64,000 nucleotides of DNA from Streptomyces rugosispiralis (GCF_024505145.1 NZ_JANIAA010000030.1:62001-126000), one strand, 5' to 3'. Positions 43,160 through 52,310 are shown, counted from the stretch's first letter. The notes: generated by a model not told the origin, from the sequence alone. Program-made: numbers and translations.

Positions 43160-44962
43160 TCAGGCGTGCCCGCGTCCCGGCAGGCGCTCGGCGTACTGGG
43201 CCACCTTCTGCCGGATGCCCCGGTGGGCGATCCCGGCCAGCTCGGGGTCGTGCAGCGCGGCCTTCACGGTCTTCTTCGCCATGGGGACCATGAGATGGGG
43301 CGGGATCGGGGCGATCTCCTGGTCGACCAGGAACTCCAGGACGACCGGCCGGTCACTGGCCAGCGCCTCGTCCCAGGCCCTGCCGACCTTCTTCGGGGAC
43401 TCGCAGCGGATCCCCCGCAGCCCCAGCAGCTCGGCGTACGCCCCGTAGGGGATGTCGGGGATGACCTGGGAGGCGGGGTACTTCGGGTCCCCGGCCATGG
43501 CGCGCTGCTCCCAGGTCACCTGGTTGAGGTCCTGGTTGTTGAAGACGCAGAAGACGAGTGGCGGGCCGCCCGCCAGCCGGTCCAGATAGCGCTTGACGGT
43601 GATCATCTCGTTCATGCCGTTCATCTGGAAGGCACCGTCCCCCACGAAGGCGATCACCGGGCGGGTGGGATGCGCGAAGCGCGCCGCGATCGCGTACGGC
43701 ACCCCGGGCCCCATGGTGGCCAGGGTGCCGGACAGCGAGGCGTCCATCCCGTCGCGCAGCTTCAGATGGCGCGCCCACCAGTTGGTGGCCGACCCGGAGT
43801 CGGCGGTGAGGATCGCCCGGTCCGGCAGCCGCGAGGAGAGCTCGGCGGCCACCGACTGGGGGTTGATGGTGTCCCCGAAGTGCTGGCCGGCCCAGGTGTC
43901 GCAGATGGTGAGCCACTCCCGCACATCCTTCTCGACCTTCTTCCGCCAGCTCCGCTTCTCCTTGCGCCGCAGCAGCGGCAGGAGCGCCTTGAGGGTCTCC
44001 TTCGCGTCGCCCACCAGATGGGCGTCCATGGGGTAGCGCATACCGATCATGCGGCCGTCGATGTCGATCTCGACGCCTCGGGCCTGCCCCTCGTCGGGCA
44101 GCCACTCGGAATACGGGAAGCTGGTGCCGATCAGGAAGAGGGTGTCGCACTCCTTGATCATCTTGTCGCTGGCGGTGCTGCCCAGCAGACCGATCGGCCC
44201 GGTCACATAGGGCAGGTCGTCGGGGAGGACATCCCGGCCCAGCAGCGCCTTGGCCACCCCGGCGCCCAGCAGCTCCGCCACTCCGACCACCTCGCCCGCG
44301 GCGTCGGCCGCGCCCTGGCCGACGAGGATGGCGACCCGCTCGCCCTCGTTGAGGACATCGGCGGCACGGCGGAGCTCATCGGGGTCGGGCAGCACGCGGG
44401 GGCGGCTCCAGCCCACGCTGGAGAACACCGAGCCGTGTGCTTTGGGCGGGGAGGGCTGGGCGTCCTCCTCCTGGATGTCGTTGGGGATCACGATGGTCGC
44501 CACGCCGCGGGTGGTCAGCGCGGTCTTGAAGGCGCGGTCGATGACATGCCGCGCCTGGCCGGGGTGGGTGACCATCTCGCAGTACTCGCACACGTCCGCG
44601 AAGAGCCGGTCCAAGTGGATTTCCTGCTGGTAGCGGGTGCCGAGGCTGAGCCGCTTCTGCTGGCCCACGATGGCCACCACCGGCTGGTGGTCCAGCTTGG
44701 CGTCGTAGAGGCCGTTGAGCAGATGGACGGCGCCGGGGCCCGAGGTGGCGGCGCAGACTCCGACCTCGCCGGTGAACTTGGCGTGGCCGCAGGCCATGAA
44801 CGCGGCCATCTCCTCGTGCCGGACCTGGATGAACTCGGGGTCGCCGGCGGCGCGGTCGAACGCCCCGAGCAGACCGTTGATCCCGTCCCCTGGATAGCCG
44901 AAGACCCGCGCCACCCCCCACTCCCGCAGCCGAGTCAGCACGAAATCCGATACCTGAGCCAC
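43160..44962 (-). CDS. TPP-dependent enzyme, pyruvate oxidase/PoxB-like
   Basis: A 600-residue member of the acetolactate synthase/pyruvate oxidase family. Features: VARVFGYPGDGINGLLGAF, FIQVRHEEMAAFMACGHAKF with the TPP-activating Glu, CAATSGPGAVHLLNGLYDAK, and the TPP/Mg motif VIAFVGDGAFQMNGMNEM with NNQDLNQVTWEQR. PoxB-type enzymes turn pyruvate into acetate and CO2, passing electrons to quinone. A lysine-rich segment (RRKEKRSWRKKVEKD) is unusual. AGGAGG is 4-5 nt before ATG 44962. It leads an operon with a 2-hydroxyacid dehydrogenase, so lactate to pyruvate to acetate is a reasonable joint pathway. Other TPP reactions cannot be excluded. Confidence 0.88.
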   Translation of the reverse strand: MAQVSDFVLTRLREWGVARVFGYPGDGINGLLGAFDRAAGDPEFIQVRHEEMAAFMACGHAKFTGEVGVCAATSGPGAVHLLNGLYDAKLDHQPVVAIVGQQKRLSLGTRYQQEIHLDRLFADVCEYCEMVTHPGQARHVIDRAFKTALTTRGVATIVIPNDIQEEDAQPSPPKAHGSVFSSVGWSRPRVLPDPDELRRAADVLNEGERVAILVGQGAADAAGEVVGVAELLGAGVAKALLGRDVLPDDLPYVTGPIGLLGSTASDKMIKECDTLFLIGTSFPYSEWLPDEGQARGVEIDIDGRMIGMRYPMDAHLVGDAKETLKALLPLLRRKEKRSWRKKVEKDVREWLTICDTWAGQHFGDTINPQSVAAELSSRLPDRAILTADSGSATNWWARHLKLRDGMDASLSGTLATMGPGVPYAIAARFAHPTRPVIAFVGDGAFQMNGMNEMITVKRYLDRLAGGPPLVFCVFNNQDLNQVTWEQRAMAGDPKYPASQVIPDIPYGAYAELLGLRGIRCESPKKVGRAWDEALASDRPVVLEFLVDQEIAPIPPHLMVPMAKKTVKAALHDPELAGIAHRGIRQKVAQYAERLPGRGHA

Positions 44963-45064
44963 GGCACCTCCTCGGTAGTGCTGCCCGAAGGCAGTGCTGC
45001 ACGACGCACGTCACAGGAGTAGCCGTCGACCGGGCCGGTAAACGTGGCGGGCACGGGTCGCGGC

Positions 45065-45142
45065 GGGCCGGGGCACCCGGGTGCCGGTCAGGGCCGGGGC
45101 ACCCGGGTGCCGGTCAGGGCCGGGGCACCCGGGTGCCGGTCA
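45065..45142. repeat. three tandem 26-bp repeats with a 14-bp palindrome
   Basis: Units at 45065-45090, 45091-45116 and 45117-45142 are identical. Each contains the perfect palindrome GGCACCCGGGTGCC. The last unit carries the stop codon of the methyltransferase gene on the minus strand, and the array ends about 100 bp upstream of the TPP enzyme start. It may be a terminator array or a multi-site operator for the oxidase operon. Confidence 0.85.
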
Positions 45143-45901
45143 GGGCCGGGCGGCCACCAGGAGGTCCACCAGATAGGTCTCCTCCACCCTCTCGTCGGGG
45201 AAGAGCTCGCGCAGCCGGTCGCGCTCGTCGGCGAGAAACGCCTGGGTGCCGGACTCGCCGAGGACGAGGAACGCCGAGTGACTGGTGACGTTGGCCAGGT
45301 GGGTGTCGAGGGAGACCACGCGGCTCCAGCGCACATGGCGGCGGGTGACACGGAGACCGGAGAGGCCCGCGAGCCGGGCGGCGCGGCTGTCGTCCGGACC
45401 CACATGAGGGGTCGACGTCACACCGGAGTGGGCCGCGACGCGCTCGGCCTGGGCGGCGATCCACGGCACGTCGAAGGCGGTGGTGTTCCACCAGACCGCC
45501 AGCGCGCCACCCGGGCGCAGCACCCGCAGCGCCTCCGGAACGGACCGGCCGGTGTCGGTCCAGTGCCAGGACTGCGCATACGTGATCAGGTCGCGGGAGG
45601 CGTCGGCGAGCGGCAGGGCGTTGCCGTCGCCCCGCACGATCGGCACGTCCGGAAGCGTCCGGCGGAGCTGGGCCGCCATGCCCGCGCCCGGCTCGACGGC
45701 GATCACCTCGGCGCCGCGCTCACGCAGCAGGGCGGTGGCGATTCCGGTGCCCGCGCCGACATCGGCGACGCGTGCGCCCGCGAGGGGGCGTCCGGCGAGC
45801 TCCTCGACGGCGTCGAAGAGCGCGGGCGGGTAGGAGGGGCGGTTCGCGGCGTACTGGGCGGCGGCCGCGTTGAACGAATGGGCACGCGAGGTGGCGGTCA
45901 T
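45140..45901 (-). CDS. class I SAM-dependent methyltransferase
   Basis: A 253-residue Rossmann-fold methyltransferase: ADVGAGTGIATALLRERGAEVIAV-type motif I/II, VRGDGNALPLADASRDLITY, SWHWTDTGRSVPEALRVLRPGG (motif post-I/III). Resembles the UbiE/COQ5-like small-molecule methyltransferases. GAGGAT lies about 6 nt before ATG 45901. It follows the MerR gene by 10 nt on the same strand and may be co-transcribed with it. Substrate unknown. Confidence 0.9.
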   Translation of the reverse strand: MTATSRAHSFNAAAAQYAANRPSYPPALFDAVEELAGRPLAGARVADVGAGTGIATALLRERGAEVIAVEPGAGMAAQLRRTLPDVPIVRGDGNALPLADASRDLITYAQSWHWTDTGRSVPEALRVLRPGGALAVWWNTTAFDVPWIAAQAERVAAHSGVTSTPHVGPDDSRAARLAGLSGLRVTRRHVRWSRVVSLDTHLANVTSHSAFLVLGESGTQAFLADERDRLRELFPDERVEETYLVDLLVAARP

Positions 45902-45911
45902 GCGCCCATCC

Positions 45912-46760
45912 TCACCCGTTCGGCCCCATCTGCCGAGGCCCCATCCGCCGAGGCCCCCGTTTCTGCTCAGCCCCCCGTGGTCCGGCCGCATCCGGGGCGA
46001 CGCGCCCGACCTTGGTCCAGCCGGTCCAGCCCCGCTGCCCCAGCAGCTCGATCAGCCGGCGGGCCGACGGCATGGCGTCGAACGCGAGGGCGTCCATCAC
46101 CCTGACCAGCGGTGGCTCGATCTCGGCGTCGTCGATGTAGTCCTCGCCCCGCTCCTCGGCCATCCCGGTGAGGTAGGCGGCCAGCTCGTCGGCCAGCCCG
46201 TCCAGCCGTGGATCGTCGTCGGCGCGGTCGAGCGCCTGGCCCAGGGTGCGGTAGAAGCCGATGAACCGCGGGTCGGCGATCTGCTCCCGCTTGCGCGCCA
46301 TCCACTCCGGGACCCGCTCGGGTGCGTGCGCGGCCAGCGGGATCCAGCCGTCGCGCTCCACTTGGACGATCCGCTCGTCGACCCCGAGCGCCCGCAGCCG
46401 GTCGAGAAACTCCACCACCTCCGGGGACAGCGCCAGGCTGTCCCCGGAGGCGAGGCGGGCGATCCGCGCGCGGTGCCGCTGCCGCTCCCGGATCTCCGCC
46501 CGCAGCCGCTGGTCGATCTCCGCGACCGCCGCGGCGAACTCCTCCTCACCGGCCCGGAGCAGCTCCCGTACGCGCGCCAGCGGAACCCCGGCCTCGGCGA
46601 GGGTCCGGATCCTGATCAGCTCGACGACTGCGTCGGCGCCGTACCGCCGATAGCCGGAGTGGTCCCGCTCCGGCTCGGGCAGCAGCCCCTTGGCGTGGTA
46701 GTGCCGCACCGCGCGCACCGTCACTCCGGCGTACGACGCCAGCTCACCGATGGTCAGCAT
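45912..46760 (-). CDS. MerR family transcriptional regulator
   Basis: A 282-residue MerR protein: MLTIGELASYAGVTVRAVRH, YHAKGLLPEPERDHSGYRRY (HTH), then IRTLAEAGVPLARVRELL and a coiled dimerisation helix, followed by a C-terminal domain of about 150 residues (EFLDRLRALGVDERIVQVERDG-type) seen in multidrug-type MerR proteins. It has no Cys cluster for metal binding. It lies 24 nt downstream of an alpha/beta hydrolase gene on the same strand and probably regulates that hydrolase and itself. Confidence 0.92.
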   Translation of the reverse strand: MLTIGELASYAGVTVRAVRHYHAKGLLPEPERDHSGYRRYGADAVVELIRIRTLAEAGVPLARVRELLRAGEEEFAAAVAEIDQRLRAEIRERQRHRARIARLASGDSLALSPEVVEFLDRLRALGVDERIVQVERDGWIPLAAHAPERVPEWMARKREQIADPRFIGFYRTLGQALDRADDDPRLDGLADELAAYLTGMAEERGEDYIDDAEIEPPLVRVMDALAFDAMPSARRLIELLGQRGWTGWTKVGRVAPDAAGPRGAEQKRGPRRMGPRQMGPNG

Positions 46761-46784
46761 CGGATCATTTCTCCTGGATGTCGC

Positions 46785-47600
46785 TTATGAAGCCGTCTCG
46801 TCGGCCGGGGGGTGTGCGCGGCGGATGATCTCCGAGATCTCCCTGGCGTGGGTGAACACCAGCCGGTGGCCGGTGTCGAGCCAGGTCGCGGAGGTGTCCG
46901 GCCGCTCATGCACAAGCCGGTCGACGCCCGCGCGCCAGAGCCGGTTGTGCCGGGGCGCACGCCCCTCGGTGCCGTCGCCCGCGATCGCGGCCGACATGAT
47001 CATGTGGATCGGCCGGTCGATCTTCCGGTACCGGTCCAGGATTCCGGCCCGCACCACATCCATCTCGAGCTGTAGATCGAGGATGTCCCGGGCGCTGAGC
47101 GACACCTGCCGCGCGGTGCCCCTGGCCCGCTCGATCTCCCGCCACATGGCCGGGTCCTCCGCCATCGCGCGGAACTCCGGCAGGTCGGCGTCGGTGATGA
47201 ACGGTTCGGGCAGCGGGTTCGCCCCGTCGATGAGGACGAGCCCGGCGACCGCGTCGGGGCACTCGGAGGCGTAGTGCACGGCCAGATCCGCGCCCAGCGA
47301 GTAGCCCACGAGTACGGGCGGCGAGGGGAGGTGAAGGCGTCCCGGCCCCACCAGCACGGCGAAGAGATCGCTCCGGAACGCGTCGAAGGAGTACCGGTCG
47401 GCGGCGGAGGCGAGGCCATGGCCCCGGAGGTCGAAGGTCACCACGTCGTGGTCGCGCCGCAGAAGCTCGATCAGCTCGCGCAGATCGGCCTGGGTGGAGT
47501 TGAGGCCGGGGCACAGGACCAGTGGCCGTCCCCGGCCGCCGCGGGACACCGGGATCGTGACGCCGTCGTGGTGGACGGTGAAGTGGCGCGTCGTCGTCAT
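46785..47600 (-). CDS. alpha/beta hydrolase
   Basis: A 271-residue alpha/beta-fold hydrolase: PLVLCPGLNSTQADLRELIE, VVTFDLRGHGLASAADRYSF, the nucleophile elbow VLVGYSLGADLAVHYAS (GYSLG, Ser), VLIDGANPLPEPF, and the catalytic His in LDTGHRLVF. ATG 47600 or the ATG three codons earlier (47609) could be the start; neither has a clear ribosome binding site. Co-directional with MerR, a pairing frequent in Streptomyces. Substrate unknown. Confidence 0.9.
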   Translation of the reverse strand: MTTTRHFTVHHDGVTIPVSRGGRGRPLVLCPGLNSTQADLRELIELLRRDHDVVTFDLRGHGLASAADRYSFDAFRSDLFAVLVGPGRLHLPSPPVLVGYSLGADLAVHYASECPDAVAGLVLIDGANPLPEPFITDADLPEFRAMAEDPAMWREIERARGTARQVSLSARDILDLQLEMDVVRAGILDRYRKIDRPIHMIMSAAIAGDGTEGRAPRHNRLWRAGVDRLVHERPDTSATWLDTGHRLVFTHAREISEIIRRAHPPADETAS

Positions 47601-47666
47601 GCCGGCCATGCTGCGAGGTTGCCCCTGCGTCAGGGTCAACCGCCGCGGGGCGACCCCGGACAGGCC

Positions 47667-49985
47667 CTAGCGCGCCCGGTACGGGTTCTTCCACAGGTAC
47701 ACCCTGCGGTGCTTGCTGTCGTTGCCCACGATGAGCCGGCCGTCCTGGCTGAAGGCCACGTCCTGGATCACGTTGGCCGCCCCCTTCTCGCTGGTCGACA
47801 GGAAGGCGCGCGGTTTGCGGGTGGCCACGTTCCACAGCAGCAGTCCGTATTCGGAGGGGATGGCGAGCGTCCTGCCGTCCGGGCTGAACGCCAGGTGGTT
47901 GACCTCCGATGCGATGAGGGAGTCGCTGAGGGTGGCTCGCTGACGGCCGGTCTTCGCGTCCCACAGCCGCACCTTGCGGTCGTAGCTGCCGGTGGCGAGC
48001 GTCCTGCCGTCCGGGCTGAAGGCCAGGCTCAGGACTCCTTGCGCGGGGGAGATGGTGACGCGTGGATCGCCCTGGCCGTAAGGTTCCGGATCGCGGTGTA
48101 CCACGTCCCACAGCCGCACCGAGTGTTTCGGGGTGAGGTTGCTGCCGGAGTCGTCGCCCGCGGAGGCCAGCGTCCGGCCGTCCGGGCTGAAGGCCACGCC
48201 CGTGACATCGGCCTCCTGGTCGAAGTAGGCGAGCATCTTGTCCTTGCGGCTGTTGGTGTCGAACAGGAACACCGGGCCGGACTGACTGCCGGTGGCGAAC
48301 AGCTTGCCATCCGGGCTGAAGGCCACCTTTTCGCCGGCATCGACCGTGGTGCCGAGGAAGCGAATCTGCCGGTGCTCGGCCACGTCCCACATGGTCAGCC
48401 AGCCGGTCGTATTGGTGGCGGCGAGGAGCTTGCCGTCGGGGCTGAACGCCACTTCGCGGTTCGCGAACCCCTTATTGCCGACGCTGTCGCGCTGGGTGAA
48501 GGTGGCTCCCGGCTTGCGGTCGGCGACATTCCACAGCCGCACCTCGCCCTCGTCGTTGCCGGTGGCGAGCGTCTTGCCGTCCGGGCTGATCGCCAGCCCC
48601 TCGGCCGTCCTGGACTTGCCGGTGGGGCCGAGGGAGGACGTGGGCCCGATCGTGCGGTAGGGGAGGCTGGGCCCGCGGTCGGGGGAAGAGCCGGGGAGGT
48701 AGACGGCGATCAGGACGACGGCGAGGACGAGGATCCCGACCCCGCTGAGCAGGACGGGCAGCCCCGGCGCGGGTGTGGTGAGCGGGTCCGGGACCGGCGG
48801 GTTCGGCGAGGTGTCCGGGCCCGGTGGGGTCGCGGGACCGCCGGGAGCGGCGCCCCGGTCCGGGTCGTGCGCGGCAGGGGCGGACGGCGGCGGTACGGGG
48901 GCGGCGGGCCCGGATCCGCGCGGCGGCGGTGATGTGCGGGTCTCGGCGTCGGGCGAGCCGGGAGCGCTGGGCGGGCCGGGGGCGTGGAGCGGGCCGGGGG
49001 CGCTGGGCGGGCCGGGTGTCGCGCGCTCGGGCCCTGACGGCGACACCACGGTGCGGGTGTGGGCGTCGGCGACGGCGTCGGCGACTCCCGTCGTGTCGGC
49101 CCGGCCGCACTGCTCGATGACCTGGGCCGGGGTCGGCCGCCGCGCCGGGTCCTTCTCCAGGCAGCGGGCGGCGATGGCCCGGAGGGGCTCGGGGCAGCCG
49201 TCGAGGTCGGGATCCTGCTCCAGGATGCGGTAGATGACGCTGTGGTCGGAGCCGCCGCCGAAGGCGAGCCGTCCGGTGGCCGCGAAACTGGCGATCACAC
49301 CGAGGGCGAACACATCACCGGCTTCGGTGACGTCCTGCCCCCTGATGTATTCGGGCGCCATATAGGCGGGCGTTCCGGTGCGCATCCCGGTGGCGGTCAC
49401 CGCGGTGACATCCGCGGCTCGGGCGATGCCGAAGTCGATGACCTTGGGTCCCTCGGCGGTGAGGATGATGTTGGAGGGCTTCAGATCACGGTGGATCACA
49501 TCGGCGGCGTGGATGGACTGCAGGGCCTCGGCCACCCTGGCGATCAGCCCCAGCGCCGCGTCGGCCGGCAGCGGCCCGCTCTCGGCGACCGCGTGCTGGA
49601 GGGACGGTCCGGGCACGTACGCCGTGGCCAGCCAGGGCTCCTCGGCCCGCAGATCCGCGTCCACCACCGGCACCGTGTACAGACCCTGGACCCGCCGGGC
49701 CGCGGCCACTTCCTGCTCGAAGCGCTTACGGAACGACGCGTCGCCCGCGTATTCGCGGTGCACGACCTTGACCGCCACCGCGCTGCCGGCCGGCGTACGC
49801 GCCAGGTAGACGCGGCCCATTCCCCCCGCGCCCAGCACCGCCTCCAGCCGGTACGGACCGGCCGTGGCGGGATCGGCGGCCCCCAAGGGGCGGTGTGGTG
49901 GCGGAGTTGTCGGCCACCCCGGTTGCCGCCCCACCCCAACGGGTGGAACCGCCAAGCGACCACGGTCATGGTCCGGTCGGGACAT
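47667..49985 (-). CDS. membrane-anchored serine/threonine protein kinase with WD40-like repeats
   Basis: A 772-residue protein. Residues 45-300 form a Hanks-type kinase: YRLEAVLGAGGMGRVYLART, AVKVVHREYA, IHRDLKPSNIILT, VIDFGIARAADVTA, GTPAYMAPEYIRGQD. A Pro/Ala-rich linker follows, one membrane helix (LPVLLSGVGILVLAVVLIAV), then an extracytoplasmic WD40-type propeller of about seven repeats marked by VAFSPDGKLLAAT, LAFSPDGRTLATGS and LWNVA. Catalytic residues are intact. The propeller probably senses or binds a partner outside the membrane. ATG 49985 is chosen with GGGGAG just upstream, though the frame extends further. Alone on its strand. Confidence 0.88.
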   Translation of the reverse strand: MSRPDHDRGRLAVPPVGVGRQPGWPTTPPPHRPLGAADPATAGPYRLEAVLGAGGMGRVYLARTPAGSAVAVKVVHREYAGDASFRKRFEQEVAAARRVQGLYTVPVVDADLRAEEPWLATAYVPGPSLQHAVAESGPLPADAALGLIARVAEALQSIHAADVIHRDLKPSNIILTAEGPKVIDFGIARAADVTAVTATGMRTGTPAYMAPEYIRGQDVTEAGDVFALGVIASFAATGRLAFGGGSDHSVIYRILEQDPDLDGCPEPLRAIAARCLEKDPARRPTPAQVIEQCGRADTTGVADAVADAHTRTVVSPSGPERATPGPPSAPGPLHAPGPPSAPGSPDAETRTSPPPRGSGPAAPVPPPSAPAAHDPDRGAAPGGPATPPGPDTSPNPPVPDPLTTPAPGLPVLLSGVGILVLAVVLIAVYLPGSSPDRGPSLPYRTIGPTSSLGPTGKSRTAEGLAISPDGKTLATGNDEGEVRLWNVADRKPGATFTQRDSVGNKGFANREVAFSPDGKLLAATNTTGWLTMWDVAEHRQIRFLGTTVDAGEKVAFSPDGKLFATGSQSGPVFLFDTNSRKDKMLAYFDQEADVTGVAFSPDGRTLASAGDDSGSNLTPKHSVRLWDVVHRDPEPYGQGDPRVTISPAQGVLSLAFSPDGRTLATGSYDRKVRLWDAKTGRQRATLSDSLIASEVNHLAFSPDGRTLAIPSEYGLLLWNVATRKPRAFLSTSEKGAANVIQDVAFSQDGRLIVGNDSKHRRVYLWKNPYRAR

Positions 49986-50221
49986 GCTCCCCGTCACCCC
50001 GTCTCTCGCCGTTCGAGCGAGCGACAGCGTAAACGAACCCACCAACCCCCCAACAGCTCTCCCCCTGGAGGAGAAGCGACACGAAGACCGGTGGGCCGTG
50101 ATGCTCGAGGACGCGGGCACCCCGCGCTTCGACGACTTCGGGCCGGACGCCGGACCGCAGGGCGTACCAGCGCATCACATCCCACGCGCACGTCACGGCC
50201 CGTCGGGGGTACTCGCCGCTG

Positions 50222-50881
50222 ATGATGTTCAAGACGCCTCCAGGTGTGTACGCCCCGCAGGACGACACATGGCTGCTGTCCGAGGCCCTGCTGCGGGAGG
50301 ACATCACGGCCGAGACGGCGGTGCTGGACGTGGGGACCGGCAGCGGGGCCCTGGCCCTCGCCGCGGCCGGGCGCGGCGCGGCCCAGGTGACCGCGGTCGA
50401 TGTCTCGCCGCTCGCCGTGGGCGCCACATGGCTGCGGGCCCGCCTCAAAGGGCTGCCGGTGCGTGTCCTCCAGGGCGATCTGCTGACACCGGTCGCCGAC
50501 CGCAGGTTCGATCTCATCGTGGCCAATCCGCCGTATGTGCCGGTGGCGGGGCGGCGGAGCCGCCGGGGCCGTGGCGTGGCCTGGCGGGCCGGTGCGGACG
50601 GGCGGGCGGTGGTCGACCGGATCTGCCGCGACGCGCCACCGCTGCTGCGCCCCGGCGGGGTGCTGCTCCTGGTGCACTCGGGGCTGTGCGGCCCGGATCG
50701 TACGGTGGAACGGTTGGAGTCGGCGGGGGCGGGACTGCGGGCGGCCGTGGCCGACCGCCGCACGATCCCCTTCGGGCCGGTGCTGCGCGAGCAGGCCCCC
50801 TGGCTGGCGGCCCATGGGCTGATCGCCCCGGGCGAGACGAAGGAAGAGCTGGTGGTGATCCGTGCCGAACGACAGGTGTGA
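50222..50881 (+). CDS. HemK2/MTQ2-type protein methyltransferase
   Basis: A 219-residue SAM methyltransferase with the N5-glutamine family signature: AVLDVGTGSGALALAAAGRG (SAM loop), VTAVDVSPLAVGATWLRARL, FDLIVANPPYVPVAG (NPPY). Small size and lack of the N-terminal helical domain point to the HemK2-like group rather than PrmC. It overlaps the CDGSH gene by 20 nt and the two are probably one transcript. The 236 bp upstream contain no supported gene. Confidence 0.88.
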   Translation: MMFKTPPGVYAPQDDTWLLSEALLREDITAETAVLDVGTGSGALALAAAGRGAAQVTAVDVSPLAVGATWLRARLKGLPVRVLQGDLLTPVADRRFDLIVANPPYVPVAGRRSRRGRGVAWRAGADGRAVVDRICRDAPPLLRPGGVLLLVHSGLCGPDRTVERLESAGAGLRAAVADRRTIPFGPVLREQAPWLAAHGLIAPGETKEELVVIRAERQV

Positions 50882-51089
50882 TCAGGCGGTGAGCGTGCGG
50901 TTGGGGACCGACGGCCCGATGCTGATCGAGGGACCGGTCGAGGTCACCCTGCCCGATGGCAGCGTGGTGCGCTCCGACCGCTTCATGGCGGCCGTGTGTC
51001 TGTGCGGCCGCAGCGCACGCTATCCGTGGTGCGACACCAGCCACCGCCGCAGGCCGCCGAGGCCACGGCGCGGAGCGGGCCCGGAGTAG
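50862..51089 (+). CDS. CDGSH iron-sulfur domain protein
   Basis: A 75-residue protein with the [2Fe-2S]-binding CDGSH signature CLCGRSARYPWCDTSH (Cys-x-Cys...Cys...His). The part before it (GPMLIEGPVEVTLPDG, VRSDRFMAA) is typical of actinobacterial members. GTG 50862 gives an N-terminus MPNDR...; a GTG at 50889 is the alternative. It may act in redox or iron homeostasis. Translationally linked to the methyltransferase gene. Confidence 0.88.
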   Translation: MPNDRCDQAVSVRLGTDGPMLIEGPVEVTLPDGSVVRSDRFMAAVCLCGRSARYPWCDTSHRRRPPRPRRGAGPE

Positions 51090-51198
51090 CGGCGGGGCGG
51101 GCCGGCGGCGGGCCCGGCGGAGCGGAACGCCGCGGATCCCCGGACGGCAAGCGATCATCCGACGTCTGGAACATGTCAGGCCAGGGCACTCATCACGG

Positions 51199-52206
51199 AT
51201 GCGTTGTGGAGTGCTCGACATCGGATCCCGTACCGTCCATCTCAAGATCGCCGACCTGTTCCCCGGTAGCCCTCCGGAGCCGGTGAGCTCGTGGAAACAG
51301 CCGGTCCGCGTGGCCGACGCGACCGATCGCCAGGGGGTGATCCCGCGCGCGGCCATCCGGTCCCTGGTCGGTGCCGTCACCGCGAGTGCCGCGGCCGCGT
51401 CCGCCCACCGCGTCGACCGCCTGATCCCCTTCGCCACCTCCGCGGTGCGGGACGCGACCAACCGGGACGCGGTGCTCGACGAGATCGAGGCCGCCACCGG
51501 TATCCGCGTGGGTTACATGAGCGGCGTGGAGGAGGCACGGCTGACGTTCCGGGCGGTACGCGGCTGGCTCGGCTGGTCGGCGGGGCGGATACTGCTCCTG
51601 GACATCGGTGGCGGCTCCCTGGAGATCGCCTGCGGAAGCGGCACGGACCCCGCTCTCGCGATCTCCCTGCCGCTGGGAGCCGACCGGCTCACCCGCCACC
51701 ATCTGCCCGATGCCACGCCGGTGCGGAAGCGGGACGTCAAGGCGCTGCGCCGGCACGTACGCTCCGCCCTCGGCCAGGCCACCGCCGAACTGCGCGCCCA
51801 GCCGACGCCCCTCACCTGCGTCGCCACGTCCAGGACGTTCGCGCAACTGGCCCGCCTCGCCGGAACCCCGCGGCCCGGCAACGGTCTGCCCGCGGCCGAC
51901 AGTCTCAGCCGTAAGGAACTGGTGCCCTGGGTGTCACGGCTGGCGGTCAGGACGGACGGGCAGCGGGCGAAGCTGCGTGGCATCTCCGCCTCCAGGGCGC
52001 ATCAATGTCTGGCCGGTGCCATCGTCGCGGAGGCCGCCATGGAGGTCATGGCGGTGAAACGACTCACCATCTGCCCATGGGCCTTGCGCGAGGGCATTCT
52101 GCTCGACCATCTCTCCCGTCTCGACGGCGGATATCCGGAGTTCATGACCGCCAATGGGTCCTCCTATGACCGGACGAAATTCCCGGCACTCAGCCCGCGC
52201 TCGTAA
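51199..52206 (+). CDS. Ppx/GppA phosphatase family protein
   Basis: A 335-residue ASKHA-fold protein: VLDIGSRTVHLKIADLFPG (phosphate 1), RLIPFATSAVRDATNRDAVL, ILLLDIGGGSLEIACGSG (phosphate 2), LPLGADRLTRHHL, and ERVAxxRAxQxLxGAxV-like SRAHQCLAGAIVAEAAMEVM. Ppx/GppA enzymes hydrolyse polyphosphate or pppGpp. This is the short type without the C-terminal HD-like domain. The Asn/Ser usual in DxGSNSxx is changed to SRTVHL, so activity may differ. ATG 51199 has only a weak ribosome binding site. Confidence 0.9.
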   Translation: MRCGVLDIGSRTVHLKIADLFPGSPPEPVSSWKQPVRVADATDRQGVIPRAAIRSLVGAVTASAAAASAHRVDRLIPFATSAVRDATNRDAVLDEIEAATGIRVGYMSGVEEARLTFRAVRGWLGWSAGRILLLDIGGGSLEIACGSGTDPALAISLPLGADRLTRHHLPDATPVRKRDVKALRRHVRSALGQATAELRAQPTPLTCVATSRTFAQLARLAGTPRPGNGLPAADSLSRKELVPWVSRLAVRTDGQRAKLRGISASRAHQCLAGAIVAEAAMEVMAVKRLTICPWALREGILLDHLSRLDGGYPEFMTANGSSYDRTKFPALSPRS

Positions 52207-52268
52207 CGGACGTCGCCGCCGGCCTCCGGGACGCCGGGGCCGCGTGATCTGACTCAGCGCGGCTACGG

Positions 52269-52309
52269 CGCCCGGCCTCCGCCGGTTGTCGGCGGAGGCC
52301 GGGCGCCCC
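52269..52309. terminator. 18-bp perfect hairpin terminator
   Basis: GGCGCCCGGCCTCCGCCG and its exact complement with a GTTGT loop (52287-52291), 62 bp after the Ppx/GppA stop. Among the strongest stems in the window. Confidence 0.8.
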
Positions 52310-52310
52310 G

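Noticed and set aside
40217..45022. A 1601-codon open frame on the plus strand
   Set aside because: It lies wholly antisense to the well-supported TPP enzyme and FAD/Fe-S dehydrogenase genes. Long antisense frames are expected at this GC content.
49986..50221. Open frame with ATG at 50101 before the HemK2-type gene
   Set aside because: The translated sequence has no hydrophobic, domain or coupling feature and runs out of frame into the methyltransferase gene.
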